A stretch of 64,000 bases of DNA. Source: Gemmata palustris. GTDB lineage: Bacteria > Planctomycetota > Planctomycetia > Gemmatales > Gemmataceae. A program made the translations under genes and the position numbers. This document shows positions 40,647 through 51,300 of the stretch, one piece after another; position 1 is the stretch's first letter; each line of letters opens with the position of its first letter. A model generated the notes under the pieces. The model had not been told where the DNA came from. It was given only the letters and a program-made list of their open reading frames with translations, and did not search any database. The stretch spans positions 1,488,001 through 1,552,000 of the forward strand of contig NZ_JAGKQQ010000001.1 of NCBI RefSeq assembly GCF_017939745.1, in the 5' to 3' direction.

Positions 40647-42575
40647 TCACGGGCGGTCCAGGATCTCCCGCACCTTGCCCGTTAAGGCGCTCAGGCTGAA
40701 CGGCTTGTGCAAGAAGTCGATCCCTGCCGACTCTACTCCCTGCTGCACGATCGTGTCCTCGGTGTAACCGGACATGAACAGCACCCGCAGACCCCGCTTG
40801 AGGGCCGTCAGCCGCTCGGCCACTTCGCGCCCCGACAGGTGCGGCATCACCAGATCGGTTATCAGCAGGTGAATCGGGGGCCAGTGCTTCTCGGCCACCG
40901 CCACCGCCTCCAGACCGTCCGGCGCCTCCAGCACCTTGTACCCGCTCCGCTCGAGCATCATCCTGGTCATCAGCCGCACCGTCTCCTCGTCTTCGACGAG
41001 CAGGATGGTTTCGTGCCCCTTCGCCGACAGCCGCTGCTCCCGTGTGGTCGGGGGCGTTGCCGGCTCCACGACCAGTGGCAGGTACACCCGGAACGTGGAC
41101 CCGTTCCCGACCGAACTCGATACCTCGACGTGGCCGCGGCTCTGCTTGATGATCCCGTACACCGTGGCGAGGCCCAACCCGGTCCCCTCCCCGACCCCCT
41201 TCGTCGTGAAGAACGGATCGAACACGTGCGCCAGGACCTCGTCCGACATCCCGAACCCGGTGTCGCGTACCGACAGCATCGCGTACCAGCCCGGTTCTAC
41301 GTCGAGGTGCCGGTGGGCGGTCGCCTCGTCCAACTCGGTGTTCCGCGTGGTGACGACCAGCCGCCCGCCCTTCGGCATGGCGTCCCGGGCGTTCGCCGCC
41401 AGGTTCAGGATCACCTGCCCGATTTGGGTCGGGTCGGCCTTCACGTGGCCGAGATCCGGGGCCAAGTCGGTGACGAACTCGATGTCCGCCCCGATCAGCC
41501 GCTTGATCATCACCCCGATGTCTCGGAAGATCGCGTTCAGGTTCAGCACGCACGGGACGAGAACCTGCTTGCGGCTGAACGCCATGATCTGCTGGGTCAG
41601 GGCCGCGGCCCGCATCCCGGCGTCGTGAATGTTCCGTAACGACTCCATTCGCTCGGCGGGGCGCATGGGTTCGGAGAGGACACCGTCCGCGAGCAGCAGC
41701 TCGCTGAACCCGGTGATGACGGTCATAATGTTGTTGAAGTCGTGGGCGATCCCGCCCGCCAGTCGCCCGATGGCCTCCATCTTCTGGGCCTGGCGCAGGT
41801 GCCCCTCCAGCTGCTTGCGCTCGGTGACGTCGCGGAACACCAGGACCGCCCCGGACACGGTCCCGGTCACGTCCCGGATCGGGGACGCGCTGTCGTCGAT
41901 GGAGCGCTCCGCCCCGCCCCGGTCGATCAGTACGGTATCGAGGGGCAGTTTGGCGGGTGTCCCTTTGGCGAGCGCTTCGAGGACCGGGTTCGGGACCGGC
42001 CGGCGGCTCTTCTCCTCGACGATCTGAAAGACCTCGTGCACGGGCTTGCCGAGCGCGTCCGTCTGGCTCCAGCCGGTCAGGTGCTCGGCGAGCCCGTTCA
42101 GGAACCGGACCCGGCCCCGCGCGTCGGTGGCGATGACCCCATCGCCGATGCTGCCCAGGGTGGCCGCGAGCCACTGCTCGTTCTCCCGCAGCCGCCACTC
42201 CATCTGGTGCCGGTACAGCCCGATCTCGATCGCCGTCCGCAGGTCGTTGTCCTCGTACGGTTTCAGGACGTACCCGAACGGGTCGGTGAGCTTCGCCCGC
42301 TGGAGGGTGGGGCCGTCCGAGTTCGCGGTCAGGAACACGATCGGGACGTCCAGCTGCTTGCGGATCAGGCCCGCCGCCTCCACCCCGTCGATCCCGGCGC
42401 CCAGGTTGATGTCCATGAGGATCACGTCGGGCCGCAGTTCGAGCGCCTTCCGGACGGCGTCCTCCCCGGTCGCGACCGACCCCGCCACCACGTACCCCAG
42501 CTCCTTCAGTTGCGTCTCGATGCACAGGGCGATGATCCTCTCGTCTTCGACGACGAGGACAGTGGACGGGATCAT
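40647..42575 (-). CDS. Hybrid histidine kinase (REC-PAS-HisKA-HATPase-REC)
   Basis: 642 residues. N-terminal receiver (VLVVEDERIIALC, VILMDINLGAGIDG, YVLKPYED), PAS (WLAATLGSIGDGVIATDARG), kinase core with RLAGGIAHDFNNIMTVI (phosphohistidine) and HATPase VILNLAANARDAMPKGG, VRDTGFGMSD, GTGLGLATVYGIIKQ. C-terminal receiver: ILLVEDEETVRLM, LLITDLVMPHLSG, FLHKPFS. Soluble, so it senses a cytoplasmic signal or takes phosphate from another kinase. ATG overlaps the TGA of the upstream kinase gene (42572-42575). The frame upstream of 42575 translates that gene out of register. Confidence 0.9.
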   Translation of the reverse strand: MIPSTVLVVEDERIIALCIETQLKELGYVVAGSVATGEDAVRKALELRPDVILMDINLGAGIDGVEAAGLIRKQLDVPIVFLTANSDGPTLQRAKLTDPFGYVLKPYEDNDLRTAIEIGLYRHQMEWRLRENEQWLAATLGSIGDGVIATDARGRVRFLNGLAEHLTGWSQTDALGKPVHEVFQIVEEKSRRPVPNPVLEALAKGTPAKLPLDTVLIDRGGAERSIDDSASPIRDVTGTVSGAVLVFRDVTERKQLEGHLRQAQKMEAIGRLAGGIAHDFNNIMTVITGFSELLLADGVLSEPMRPAERMESLRNIHDAGMRAAALTQQIMAFSRKQVLVPCVLNLNAIFRDIGVMIKRLIGADIEFVTDLAPDLGHVKADPTQIGQVILNLAANARDAMPKGGRLVVTTRNTELDEATAHRHLDVEPGWYAMLSVRDTGFGMSDEVLAHVFDPFFTTKGVGEGTGLGLATVYGIIKQSRGHVEVSSSVGNGSTFRVYLPLVVEPATPPTTREQRLSAKGHETILLVEDEETVRLMTRMMLERSGYKVLEAPDGLEAVAVAEKHWPPIHLLITDLVMPHLSGREVAERLTALKRGLRVLFMSGYTEDTIVQQGVESAGIDFLHKPFSLSALTGKVREILDRP

Positions 42576-44530
42576 GTGCGTACTCCTCCGGGGCCGCGGC
42601 TCGCGGATTTGGGAAACCGGACCGTAAACGTGGTCCCCCGGTCGGCGGTCATGGCGCTCTCGCCGTCGAGTTGATCGACGAGGGTGTTCACCAACTGCAG
42701 CCCGAAGGACGTGGCGTTGCGGAAGTCCGTGCCGGCCGGGAACCCCGTGCCGTCGTCGGCCACGGTCAGGACGTTGGCCCCGCCGTCCCGGCGCAGGGAC
42801 ACCCGGATGCACCCCGCCGCGGTGCTCGTGAACGCGTGCTTGAGACAGTTCGAGATCAACTCGTTCAGGACCAGCCCGCACGGGATGGCGATGTCGATGG
42901 TCAGCGACGGGATGTCCACGTCGAGTTCCAACCGGACGGCGCCCGTCACCTTGTAGGTGCGGAACAGGTCGCTGGCGAGTTGCCGGGTGTACTCGGCGAA
43001 GTCCACCCGGGCCAGGTCCTGCGCGCGGTACAGGCGCTCGTGGATCAGGGCCATCGACCGGACCCGCCCCCGGCTCTCCCGGAACATCTCCACCGCCGCC
43101 GCGTCCGTCGTCTGGCGCGACTGGAGGTCGAGCAGGGCGGACACGATCTGCAAGTTGTTCTTGACCCGGTGGTGGATCTCCTTCAACAGCACCTCCTTCT
43201 CCCGGAGCGAGCTGCGCGTTCGCTCTTCACTCGCGCGCAGTTCGCCCTCGGTCCGCCGGCGCTCGCAGAACTGGCTGATCTGGCTCGCGATTTTGTCGAG
43301 GGTCGCGAGCAGGGGCGCGTCCGGCTCGCGGAGCTCGGGGCTGTAGAACTCGATGACCCCCACCGTGTCCGCGCCCTGGCGCATCGGCAGCCCGAAGCCG
43401 CCGCGCAACCCGTCGAACGTCACCGCCGGGTGCCCCGCGGGCGGGCCGTCGAACCGGATGCCGGCTTCCCAAACGGGCCGGCCCGTCTCCCAGGTGCGCC
43501 CGGCGACGCCCGCACCGGGTTCGAGAACCGTCTTCCGGCTCAGCGCCTCAATGAACCGCGGCTCGGCCCAGGTGGAGTGCCAGATGTGGAGCCGGTTCAG
43601 GACGTCGGCCTTTCGGTCGACCGTCCAGAGAATGGCGACCTCCCAGCGCAGGCACTCCGCGATCGTCTGCAGCACCCGCGAGCCGGACTCTTCCAAACCG
43701 GTAGCCCCGGTCAGGATGTCGGTGACCGCCTGCTCCGCCCACAGAAAGCGCTCGGACCGCTTCCGCTGGGTGATGTCGTGCGCGATCGTCGATGCCCCGG
43801 TCACGGGCCCGTTCCCCTCGCGGATGGGGGAAATGCTCTGGCGGACCTCGATCCGGCACCCGTCCTTCCGAACGCGCACCGTCTCGAAGTCGGTGATGTG
43901 TTCACCCGCCCGCAGCCGGAGGGCATTGTCCCGGAGGTCTTCGGGGGGGTCGGATTGGCGGCGGCGGTCGGGGAAGAGAACGGAGACGTTCCGACCGATG
44001 ATTTCCTGCGCCGGGTACCCGTACAGCTTTTCGGCCGCGGGGTTCCAACTGGTAATAACGCCGTCGAGGGTCTTGGCAACGATCGCCTCGCCGGACGTTT
44101 CGACGATGGCCGCCAATCGGACGGCCATCTGCTCCGCCGCCCGCTTCTCCTCCTTGAGCCGCCAGCCGGCCAGCGCGCGATTGACGGCCGGCCCCAGGCG
44201 GGCGAGCCGATCTTTGATGATGTAATCGGTCGCGCCGCGCTGCATGACCTGTACCGCGCGGTCCTCGCCGATGGTGCCCGAAACGATGATGAAGGGGATG
44301 TCCAACTTGCGCTCTTGCATGATCTCCAGGGCGCGCAACGAGTCGAACTCCGGCAGGGAGAAATCGGCGAGAATGATCTCGGGAGTTGGGTCCAGGTGGT
44401 CCCGATAATCCTGCTCGGTCTCCACGCGGTCGGCGATCGGATCGTAGCCGGCGAGGCGCAGCGTGTGCAGCACCAACTCGAAGTCGGCGGGGTTGTCTTC
44501 CAGAATCAGGAGGCGGAGCGGCGTGGTCAT
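42572..44530 (-). CDS. Histidine kinase of the HisKA_2 type (REC-PAS-GAF)
   Basis: 652 residues. Receiver (LLILEDNPADFELVL, ILADFSLPEFDSLRA, YIIKDRLARLG), PAS (AIVETSGEAIVAKTLDGVIT), GAF (about 260-430), then a HisKA_2 dimerisation domain LLKEIHHRVKNNLQIVSALL with the phosphohistidine in HHRVKNN. The HATPase has LVLNELISNCLKHAF and VADDGTGFPAG. This kinase type is frequent in light, redox and general-stress pathways. It is translationally coupled to the hybrid kinase downstream (ATGA) and lies 43 bp after the response regulator gene. Confidence 0.9.
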   Translation of the reverse strand: MTTPLRLLILEDNPADFELVLHTLRLAGYDPIADRVETEQDYRDHLDPTPEIILADFSLPEFDSLRALEIMQERKLDIPFIIVSGTIGEDRAVQVMQRGATDYIIKDRLARLGPAVNRALAGWRLKEEKRAAEQMAVRLAAIVETSGEAIVAKTLDGVITSWNPAAEKLYGYPAQEIIGRNVSVLFPDRRRQSDPPEDLRDNALRLRAGEHITDFETVRVRKDGCRIEVRQSISPIREGNGPVTGASTIAHDITQRKRSERFLWAEQAVTDILTGATGLEESGSRVLQTIAECLRWEVAILWTVDRKADVLNRLHIWHSTWAEPRFIEALSRKTVLEPGAGVAGRTWETGRPVWEAGIRFDGPPAGHPAVTFDGLRGGFGLPMRQGADTVGVIEFYSPELREPDAPLLATLDKIASQISQFCERRRTEGELRASEERTRSSLREKEVLLKEIHHRVKNNLQIVSALLDLQSRQTTDAAAVEMFRESRGRVRSMALIHERLYRAQDLARVDFAEYTRQLASDLFRTYKVTGAVRLELDVDIPSLTIDIAIPCGLVLNELISNCLKHAFTSTAAGCIRVSLRRDGGANVLTVADDGTGFPAGTDFRNATSFGLQLVNTLVDQLDGESAMTADRGTTFTVRFPKSASRGPGGVRT

Positions 44531-44573
44531 GGTCGTGTACCCGTGGGGTAGGGCCGTTCGTATCGCGACGAAC

Positions 44574-45014
44574 TCACTCGGTCGGCTGCCGGTTGATGAG
44601 CAGCCAGTAGTAGCCCAGTTGTCGGGCGGTCTCGCTGAACTGCTCGAAGTCCACGGGCTTGACGATGTAACTGTTGACGCCCAGCTTGTAGCTCTCGATG
44701 ATGTCGCGGTCCTCGGCCGAGGACGTGAGCATCACCACGGGGACCATCCGCGTGCGCGGGTCCGCCCGGATCTGGCGCAGCACCTCCAGGCCGTCCACCA
44801 GCGGCAATTTCTTATCGAGCAGAATCACCCGGGGGTTCTCGAAGTGACGGTCGGCGTAGGCGCCGGTGCAGAAGATGAACTCCAGCGCCTCCGCCCCGTC
44901 GCGCGCCACGTGAATCTTGTTGGCGAAGTTGTGCTTCTTAAACGCGTGCAGCGCCAGCATCTCGTCGTTGGGATTGTCCTCGACCAACAGAATTTCGATG
45001 GTGATCTCGTTCAT
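44574..45014 (-). CDS. Stand-alone response regulator (Rcp1-like)
   Basis: 146 residues, one receiver domain: [20 protein letters not shown] (acidic pocket), [20 protein letters not shown] with the phosphoacceptor aspartate, [13 protein letters not shown] (switch serine/threonine) and [13 protein letters not shown] (lysine). The FCTGAYADR insertion and length are those of regulators paired with phytochrome-type kinases. It starts 10 bp after the kinase 45025-47262, which has the matching phytochrome-like HisKA, so the two are probably a pair. Confidence 0.9.
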   Translation of the reverse strand: MNEITIEILLVEDNPNDEMLALHAFKKHNFANKIHVARDGAEALEFIFCTGAYADRHFENPRVILLDKKLPLVDGLEVLRQIRADPRTRMVPVVMLTSSAEDRDIIESYKLGVNSYIVKPVDFEQFSETARQLGYYWLLINRQPTE

Positions 45015-45024
45015 CGCTGGGTCC

Positions 45025-47262
45025 TTATTCGAGAGTGAACGAAAACGTGGCGCCCTGGTTGAGTCGGGCGTCGGCCCAGACCCGGCCGCCGTGCCGGTGA
45101 ACGATCCGCTGCACGATGGCCAGTCCCACCCCCGTACCGTCGTAATCGGCCGCGCGGTGGAGGCGCTGGAACACGCCGAAGAGCTTGTCGGCGTACTTCA
45201 TGTCGAAGCCGGCGCCGTTGTCCGTGACGAAATAGACCGCGTTCGTGCCACCCGCGGGGCCTGACGCGGACCCACCGGTGGTCGGCCGCGGCTCCGTGGT
45301 GCAGCCGATCTCGATTCGCGCGGCGTCCCGCTTGCTCGTGTATTTCAGCGCGTTGGACAGCAAATTCGTCCAGACCTGTTTGAGCAGCGTCGGGTCGCCC
45401 TGACAGGCCGGCATGTCGCCGATGACGATCTCCAGGTGCCGGCCCTCCTGCTCTTTCTGCATCTCGGCCAGGCACAGGCGCACCAACTTGCCCGGCTCGA
45501 CAGTTTGCTTGTTGAGCGCCAGGCGGCTCAGGCGCGAGAACGCGAGTAGGTCGTCCACCAACTGAGCCATCTGGCGCGCGTTATCGCGCACCAGTTTCAG
45601 GTAGAGTTTTGCTTGGTCCGGCAAACTGGCGGAATGTTCTTCCAGCAAGATGCGCGAGAAGCCATCGATCGCCCGGAGCGGGGCCCGCAAATCGTGTGAG
45701 ACCGAGTAACTGAAGGCCTCGAGCCCCTTGTTGGCGGTTTCGAGCTCCCCGGTCCTCTCCAGCACGCGACGTTCCATTTCTTCGTGGGCATGGTGGAGTA
45801 CGTTTTCTGCCCGCTTACGTTCCGTGATGTCCACAATGGCGCTGAGGACGAAAAACCCCTCGTCGGTCACGAGGGGATTGAGCCCGATCTCAATGGGAAA
45901 CTCGGTGCCGTCCTTGCGCCGGCCGTGTAGGTCGCGGCCCACGCCCATCGCTCGGACCTCCGGTTTGGCCATGAAGCCGGTGCGGTAGGCCGGGTGCTTG
46001 TCCCGGAACCGCTCGGGCACCAGCAGCTCGACCGGTTGGCCGAGCAACTCCTCGCGGGGGTATTGGAACAGCCGCTCCGTCTCTACGTTCACCAGGACGA
46101 TCTTGCCGTCTCGTTCGATCATTACCATCGCGTTGGGGGCAGATTCGATCGCCAGACGGAACTTGACTTCGGCGCGCTGCTCCGTCAACCGGTGCTCATC
46201 GGAGACGGCTTTGGCCGACCGGGCCAGGTCGCTGGCCCGCTCCAGCACGGCGATCTCGGTGTCCGAATGTAAGAGGGTCGCTTCGCGGACCGCTTCGACG
46301 GAAACTGCCAGATCCCTGGCTTGTTGCTGCAACCCGGCGATTTCCGTCTCGGATTGCAGCCGGGTTTCTTTACGCGCAGCTTCGACGAACAGGGCCAGGT
46401 CCCGAGCCTTTGTCCCCAGCGCCGCGATCTCGGCGTCCGACTTCAATCGCGCCTTACTTCGCAGAGTCTCGACGTAATCGGCCAGGTCGCGCGCTTTCTG
46501 CTCCAACCCTTCTGTTTTCTTGTCGGATTGAATGAGCGCGTGTTGCCGGGCGGTCTCGACCAACCCGGCCAGATCGCGCGCTTTTTGTTCCAGCGTCTCG
46601 ATTCTTTCGTTCGATCGCGTGAGGGCCTGCTGGCGCCCCGTTTCGACCGACCGGGCGAGCGCGCCGGCTTGCTGCCCCAGCGCCGCGATCTCGTTGTCCG
46701 ACTGTAGCAGCGCCACTTCCCGCACGGTCTCCACGGAAACGGCCAGATCCTGCGCCTGCTGGGCCAGCGCGGCGATTTCTGCTTCCGAACGCCAGCGTGC
46801 CTGTTCACGCAGCGTTTCCACGGAAACAGCCAGATCCCGCGCCTGTTGCTCCAGCGCGGCGATTTCAGCGTCCGAGCGCACGAGCGTTGCTTCACTCGCC
46901 CCGGCTCTCTTTTGGGCGGAGCGCCGAGAATCGGCCAGGAAAATGCCTGCACCTCCCACGACCAGAAAGATGAGCAGCCCAACTTGGTGAATCGGTTCTT
47001 CGACCCAGAACGAGAGCCGAGGGTTCAGGAACAGGTAGTTGGCCGTCATCATCCCGAGCACCAGAGCGAACCAGCCGGGCTTCCCGCCGAAGGAATTGGC
47101 GACGATGAGTGTGGGAAAGAGGAAAAAAATGTAGGCGTGTTGTTGCCCGAGGAGGGGATCGAGGAACCCGCGAACGATGGCGACAACGGCGACGGTCAGG
47201 ACCGCCCAGGCGTAGGGCATTAGGTCGCGGAGCCGGTTCGTTCTTGGTCGGAGTGGGTGCAT
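45025..47262 (-). CDS. Membrane histidine kinase with DUF4118-like sensor, helical 29-residue repeats and PAS
   Basis: 745 residues. Four membrane helices at about 15-112 ([72 protein letters not shown]) resemble the DUF4118 part of KdpD. Residues 130-359 are eight helical repeats of 29 residues. Then PAS ([20 protein letters not shown]), HisKA with [20 protein letters not shown] and HATPase ([45 protein letters not shown]). ATG 47262 starts the membrane domain; the upstream frame is AT-rich leader. Forms an operon with the response regulator downstream. Confidence 0.9.
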   Translation of the reverse strand: MHPLRPRTNRLRDLMPYAWAVLTVAVVAIVRGFLDPLLGQQHAYIFFLFPTLIVANSFGGKPGWFALVLGMMTANYLFLNPRLSFWVEEPIHQVGLLIFLVVGGAGIFLADSRRSAQKRAGASEATLVRSDAEIAALEQQARDLAVSVETLREQARWRSEAEIAALAQQAQDLAVSVETVREVALLQSDNEIAALGQQAGALARSVETGRQQALTRSNERIETLEQKARDLAGLVETARQHALIQSDKKTEGLEQKARDLADYVETLRSKARLKSDAEIAALGTKARDLALFVEAARKETRLQSETEIAGLQQQARDLAVSVEAVREATLLHSDTEIAVLERASDLARSAKAVSDEHRLTEQRAEVKFRLAIESAPNAMVMIERDGKIVLVNVETERLFQYPREELLGQPVELLVPERFRDKHPAYRTGFMAKPEVRAMGVGRDLHGRRKDGTEFPIEIGLNPLVTDEGFFVLSAIVDITERKRAENVLHHAHEEMERRVLERTGELETANKGLEAFSYSVSHDLRAPLRAIDGFSRILLEEHSASLPDQAKLYLKLVRDNARQMAQLVDDLLAFSRLSRLALNKQTVEPGKLVRLCLAEMQKEQEGRHLEIVIGDMPACQGDPTLLKQVWTNLLSNALKYTSKRDAARIEIGCTTEPRPTTGGSASGPAGGTNAVYFVTDNGAGFDMKYADKLFGVFQRLHRAADYDGTGVGLAIVQRIVHRHGGRVWADARLNQGATFSFTLE
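46186..46875 (-). repeat. Eight tandem 87-bp units coding for a helical rod in the kinase
   Basis: Seven complete units of 29 residues and a shorter eighth, each opening [16 protein letters not shown] or a variant, followed by [13 protein letters not shown] or a variant. The units differ from each other by many residues, so the array is old and kept by selection. It links the membrane sensor to the PAS domain. Confidence 0.85.
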
Positions 47263-47403
47263 TGTAACTTCTCGATTCGGGCTCGTCACTCGACCCTTTT
47301 TGATGGAACGTAGTTTGGTTCCTTCCACCCGATCCTGGCCGTTGAAAGCCCATCCGGTTTTTAAGCCACGTGACTCGGGAGCCGCACCGCACTCGTAGTC
47401 CAT

Positions 47404-47510
47404 TTGTGCAAACTATCTTTAGTAAAATATAGTATTAATTATAAAATAATATTTACAATAGTAACATCTATAATTAATCATAATATAACTATCTTTCTGA
47501 TTCAGTTCAT
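47404..47510. promoter_or_regulatory. AT-rich divergent promoter region
   Basis: A run of about 100 bp made almost wholly of A and T (TAATTATAAAATAATATTTAC and similar) in otherwise GC-rich DNA. It lies upstream of the kinase 45025-47262. It offers many -10-like boxes and a curved, easily melted segment; it may also be bound by a silencing protein. Confidence 0.45.
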
Positions 47511-48362
47511 AGTAACGCCACGCCAGATCATCACGGATTTAATCATTCGTTACGGTAACACAACTGCAGGGCATTCAAATTAAATATGCTAAATATTTGG
47601 CATATTTTTGTGCAATCCCGTTCGTGCTCCAAAGGGGGTGTTAGCCAACGTCTCGTCCCAGCCGACCTGGAGTCGCTTGTTCCTGATGCCGGTGTTATCC
47701 ACGGCTTTCTTCAACACGGCCAGTGCCATCCTGCGCGTCAGGCGTTCTCGGCGCGTGGCCTTCCCGGAGTCGGTGGGCGGCCTCACCGAAGGCTACAGTA
47801 CAGCCAAGTCGGCAATCAGGTTGCGATCGTAAAATTGCAAGATCATTCTGTTGCGGGTGCCCTTGTGGATGTAAACCACTGATTGCGCAGAAGACGGCGT
47901 CGAGATGAAGCCCTTCGTCCGCCCACCCGGCTTCACGGATGAACACATAGGGCCGACCATTCGGATGCGAACCCCCGCCGTTGCGGTGCGACCGGTTACT
48001 CCTCAGCATGCGATCTGTTGAGCGGACCTGGATGGGCTGTGAAGCTCGAACCCGAGAAATCGGTTGAGCCGCCTTACGTCAATAACCGGCACGAGCGGCG
48101 GGAGCGAAAGTCGATTAAGAGGCCGTCGCGCGGGAGATGGTAGAGCAACCAGGGCGAGTCAGGCATATGATGAGCTGGCTAGTCGTGGAACTCGTGCCGG
48201 CCGCGCTGGGCAGATACCATCGGCCTGTTGGAGAGCCGGGTTTACCAGAAAACGACTCGAGATGTACCCGAACCGCTCCCGCGGTCGTTCCACTCGTGTC
48301 ACTTCGCGCTTCGGTACGATGCTCGACCGCTGACGGAGGACTCGTGGCGGAAGAAGGGACGC
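47511..48362. other. Gene-free region left of the CHASE3 kinase
   Basis: About 850 bp with short frames on both strands only (for example MALAVLKKAVDNTGIRNKRL on minus, 47589-47786). None has a recognisable family, and base use is not that of the neighbours. It may be an old insertion or decayed gene. The kinase promoter must be in the last part. Confidence 0.35.
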
Positions 48363-51300
48363 ATGATTGCTCTCGACGAGATTACTCCAACCGTCTTCCG
48401 GCGGACCCTTCGTCGCTCCGTTCTGACGCCGCCCCTTCTCTTCGGCCTGGTCGCCCTCATCTTTCTCGGCCAGATCCTTTACCTGCTGTCAGCAGCCAAG
48501 CGGGTCGATCATTCCGATCGGGCGGTCGATCGTGCGAATTATCTGCTCAGGTCATTCGTGGACGGCGAGACGGGAATGTGGGGCTATTTGATCACGAGCG
48601 ATCCGGTGTTTCTCGAGCCTTATCGCGTCGAAGAGGCCCATACCGCCCCAGTGTTCGAGGAACTGAACGAACTGGTCGCAGATGACACCGCTCAGTGCGA
48701 ACGCCTCACGGCTTTGAAAAGCCAACACACTGATTGGCAGGCCTTCGCTCAGCGGATGATCAAGTTGCACCGAGAAGGCGGCGACTACCTGACCCCCGTT
48801 CGCAACCTCGAAGGAAAGCGTCGTATGGATGCCATACGGGCGCGCGTCTCCACGTTCATTCGGGTCGAGGAGGAACGCCGAAAGGAGCGGGCCCGAACGG
48901 TGCGACGAGCAACCTGGGCGGTTATCGGGGCGAGTTTCACACTGGCGCTGGTACTCGGCAGCGGGCTGGCTTGGATGATCCGGCGCCAATTGCTGAGTGT
49001 GGTGACGAGTTATCAGCACTCCCAAGCCGCAGTCGTGGCCCAGGCCGGGGCCCTGTACACGTCGGCTCAACGCCTCGATGCCTTGCACGAGATCGACAGG
49101 GCGACTCTGGCGGCGGATCCGCTGCCCGAACTGACCCGCTCGGCGCTCCGCCTGATGGAACCGGTCGTCCCCAGCCGACACGCCTTCGTGGTCGTGTTCG
49201 ATCCCGGCGCTGGACCGACTCAAGTGATCGCCCGCACCGATACGTTCTGGGAAATGGCCGACCCGACGGGCGAAACGTTCCCAGCGCTTTCCGGGAGGGA
49301 TTTCCCGCAAGCGATTGCCGACCTGGCCCAGCTCACCGAGCGAACCCCCGTTCAGGAGTTCCTGTTCCGGTCGGGCCAGCGCAGTTGTGTGGTGGTGCCA
49401 CTTCGAGCTGAAGAGCGGTTGTTCGGGGTGCTCCTCCTCACCGACCCGCGCTCCTCGGCGTTCACCGATGGACATCAACAAGTCGCCGATGAGGTCGCCC
49501 AGCAGTTGGTGATCGCCTTCCGACAGGACCGGCTGCGAGATTTGGTGCGGCGTCACACCGACGAGCTGGAGCAGCGGGTGGTCGAGCGAACGGCCGGCCT
49601 GGAAACCGTGACCGTGGCGCTCCGACTCCAGATCGACGGGTGCAAGCGCGCCGAGGAGGAACTGAGGGAGCGGACGTTACAACTCCGCGCCACCGACCGG
49701 CGGCTCGCGGAACTCGTCGAGGGCATGTCCGAAGCGTGCTTCGTCCTGGACGCCGGATGGCGGTTCACGTTCGTCAACGACCGTAGCGAGGCGCTTCTCC
49801 GCTACCGGCGCGAGGACATGCTTGGGGAGCCAATCTGGAACGTGTTCGGCCGGCTCGTCGGTACCCCGATGGAAGCTCACTACCACCGGGCCATGACGGA
49901 CCGGGTGCCCGTTTCGTTCGTGACGTTCTCGCCGATTGCGGAACGCTGGCTCGACATCCGGCTCTTTCCCACGGGCGACGGGCTCGCTGCGTTCTTACTC
50001 GACATCCACGATCGCAAGTTGGCCGAGGACGCGCTGCATGCTTCGCAAGCGCGGCTGAATTCGGCGCTCACGGCGGGTTCCATCGGGACGTGGACCTGGG
50101 ACATCATAAATGACCGTTTGACTGCGGACGAGTTCACCGCCCGCGTGTTCTCGATCGAACCTGATGCGGCGGCAAACGGCCTGCCCGCGGAAGTCTATCT
50201 CCGGGCCGTGCAGGAGGAAGACCGGCCGGGCATTGCGACCGGTCTCGCGAGCGCCATTGCGTCCTGCGGCCACTACGACATCGAGTACCGGGTCCGACAA
50301 CAAGATGGCGAACTCCACTGGCTGCAGGCGAAGGGGCGGGTCGAGGGCGACGGGGCGGGCCACGCGGTGACGTTTCACGGAGCGGTGATGGACGTCACCG
50401 AGCGCAAGCGGACCGAGGGGCGCTTGCGACGGCTCGTCGATTCCAATGCCCAAGGCGTGATATTTTGGAACACCAAAGGCGCGATCACTGCGGCCAACGA
50501 CGCCTTCCTCCGCATCGTCGGCTACACCCGTGAGAACCTGGAGGCCGGGCGCATCGACTGGGCGGCGATGACGCCGCCGGAATACGCTCACCTCGACCGA
50601 CGCGCCCTGGGGGAACTCGCCACCGAAGGGATCTGCACTCCATTTGAAAAAGAATACGTTCGGAAGGATGGCTCGCGCGTGCCGATCCTGTTGGGCGCGG
50701 CGATCTTCGAAGACAGCCCGGACGAAGGCGTGTGCTTCCTGCTCGACATCACCGAACGCAAGCGGGCGGAAGTGGCGCTCCAGGAGAGCGAAGAGCGGTT
50801 CCGCGGGGCGTTCGAGCACACGAACGTCGCGATGGTCCTGACCGACTACGACAACCGGTTCGTCCGCGTCAACGAGGCGTTCGTGCGGCTGTTCGGCTAC
50901 ACGGAGGCGGAGTTGCTGACGATGGGACTGGCCGACCTCACCCACCCGGACCACTTGGCCGAGAGTTACGCGCAGCGCGAGGCGCTGTTGGCCACCGGCA
51001 CGAGCTTCTTCGAGACGGAGAAACGGTACCGGCACAGGGACGGGCACGAACTCTGGGGGCTGACGAACGTGTCACTCGTTCGGGGCCCGGCCGGCCGCCC
51101 GCACCACTACGTCGGCCAGGTGCAGGACATCAGCGAGCGCAAGCGGACCGCAGACGCGCTCCGGGAGAGCGAAGAGCGTTTTCGTTTTCTCCACGACCTG
51201 GTCGAGGCGACGCGCTCTCTGGCCGATCCAACTCAGATCATGGCCGTGACGGCCCGGATGCTCAGCGAGTACCTTCGCGCCTCCCGCTGTGCGTACGCCG

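Noticed and set aside
42671..44551. 626-codon plus-strand frame opposite the HisKA_2 kinase
   Set aside because: Antisense shadow; the minus strand holds clear receiver, PAS, GAF and kinase motifs.
47589..48009. Possible transposase remnant between the two sensor kinases
   Set aside because: I could not match any frame to a transposase motif; listed only as unassigned sequence.
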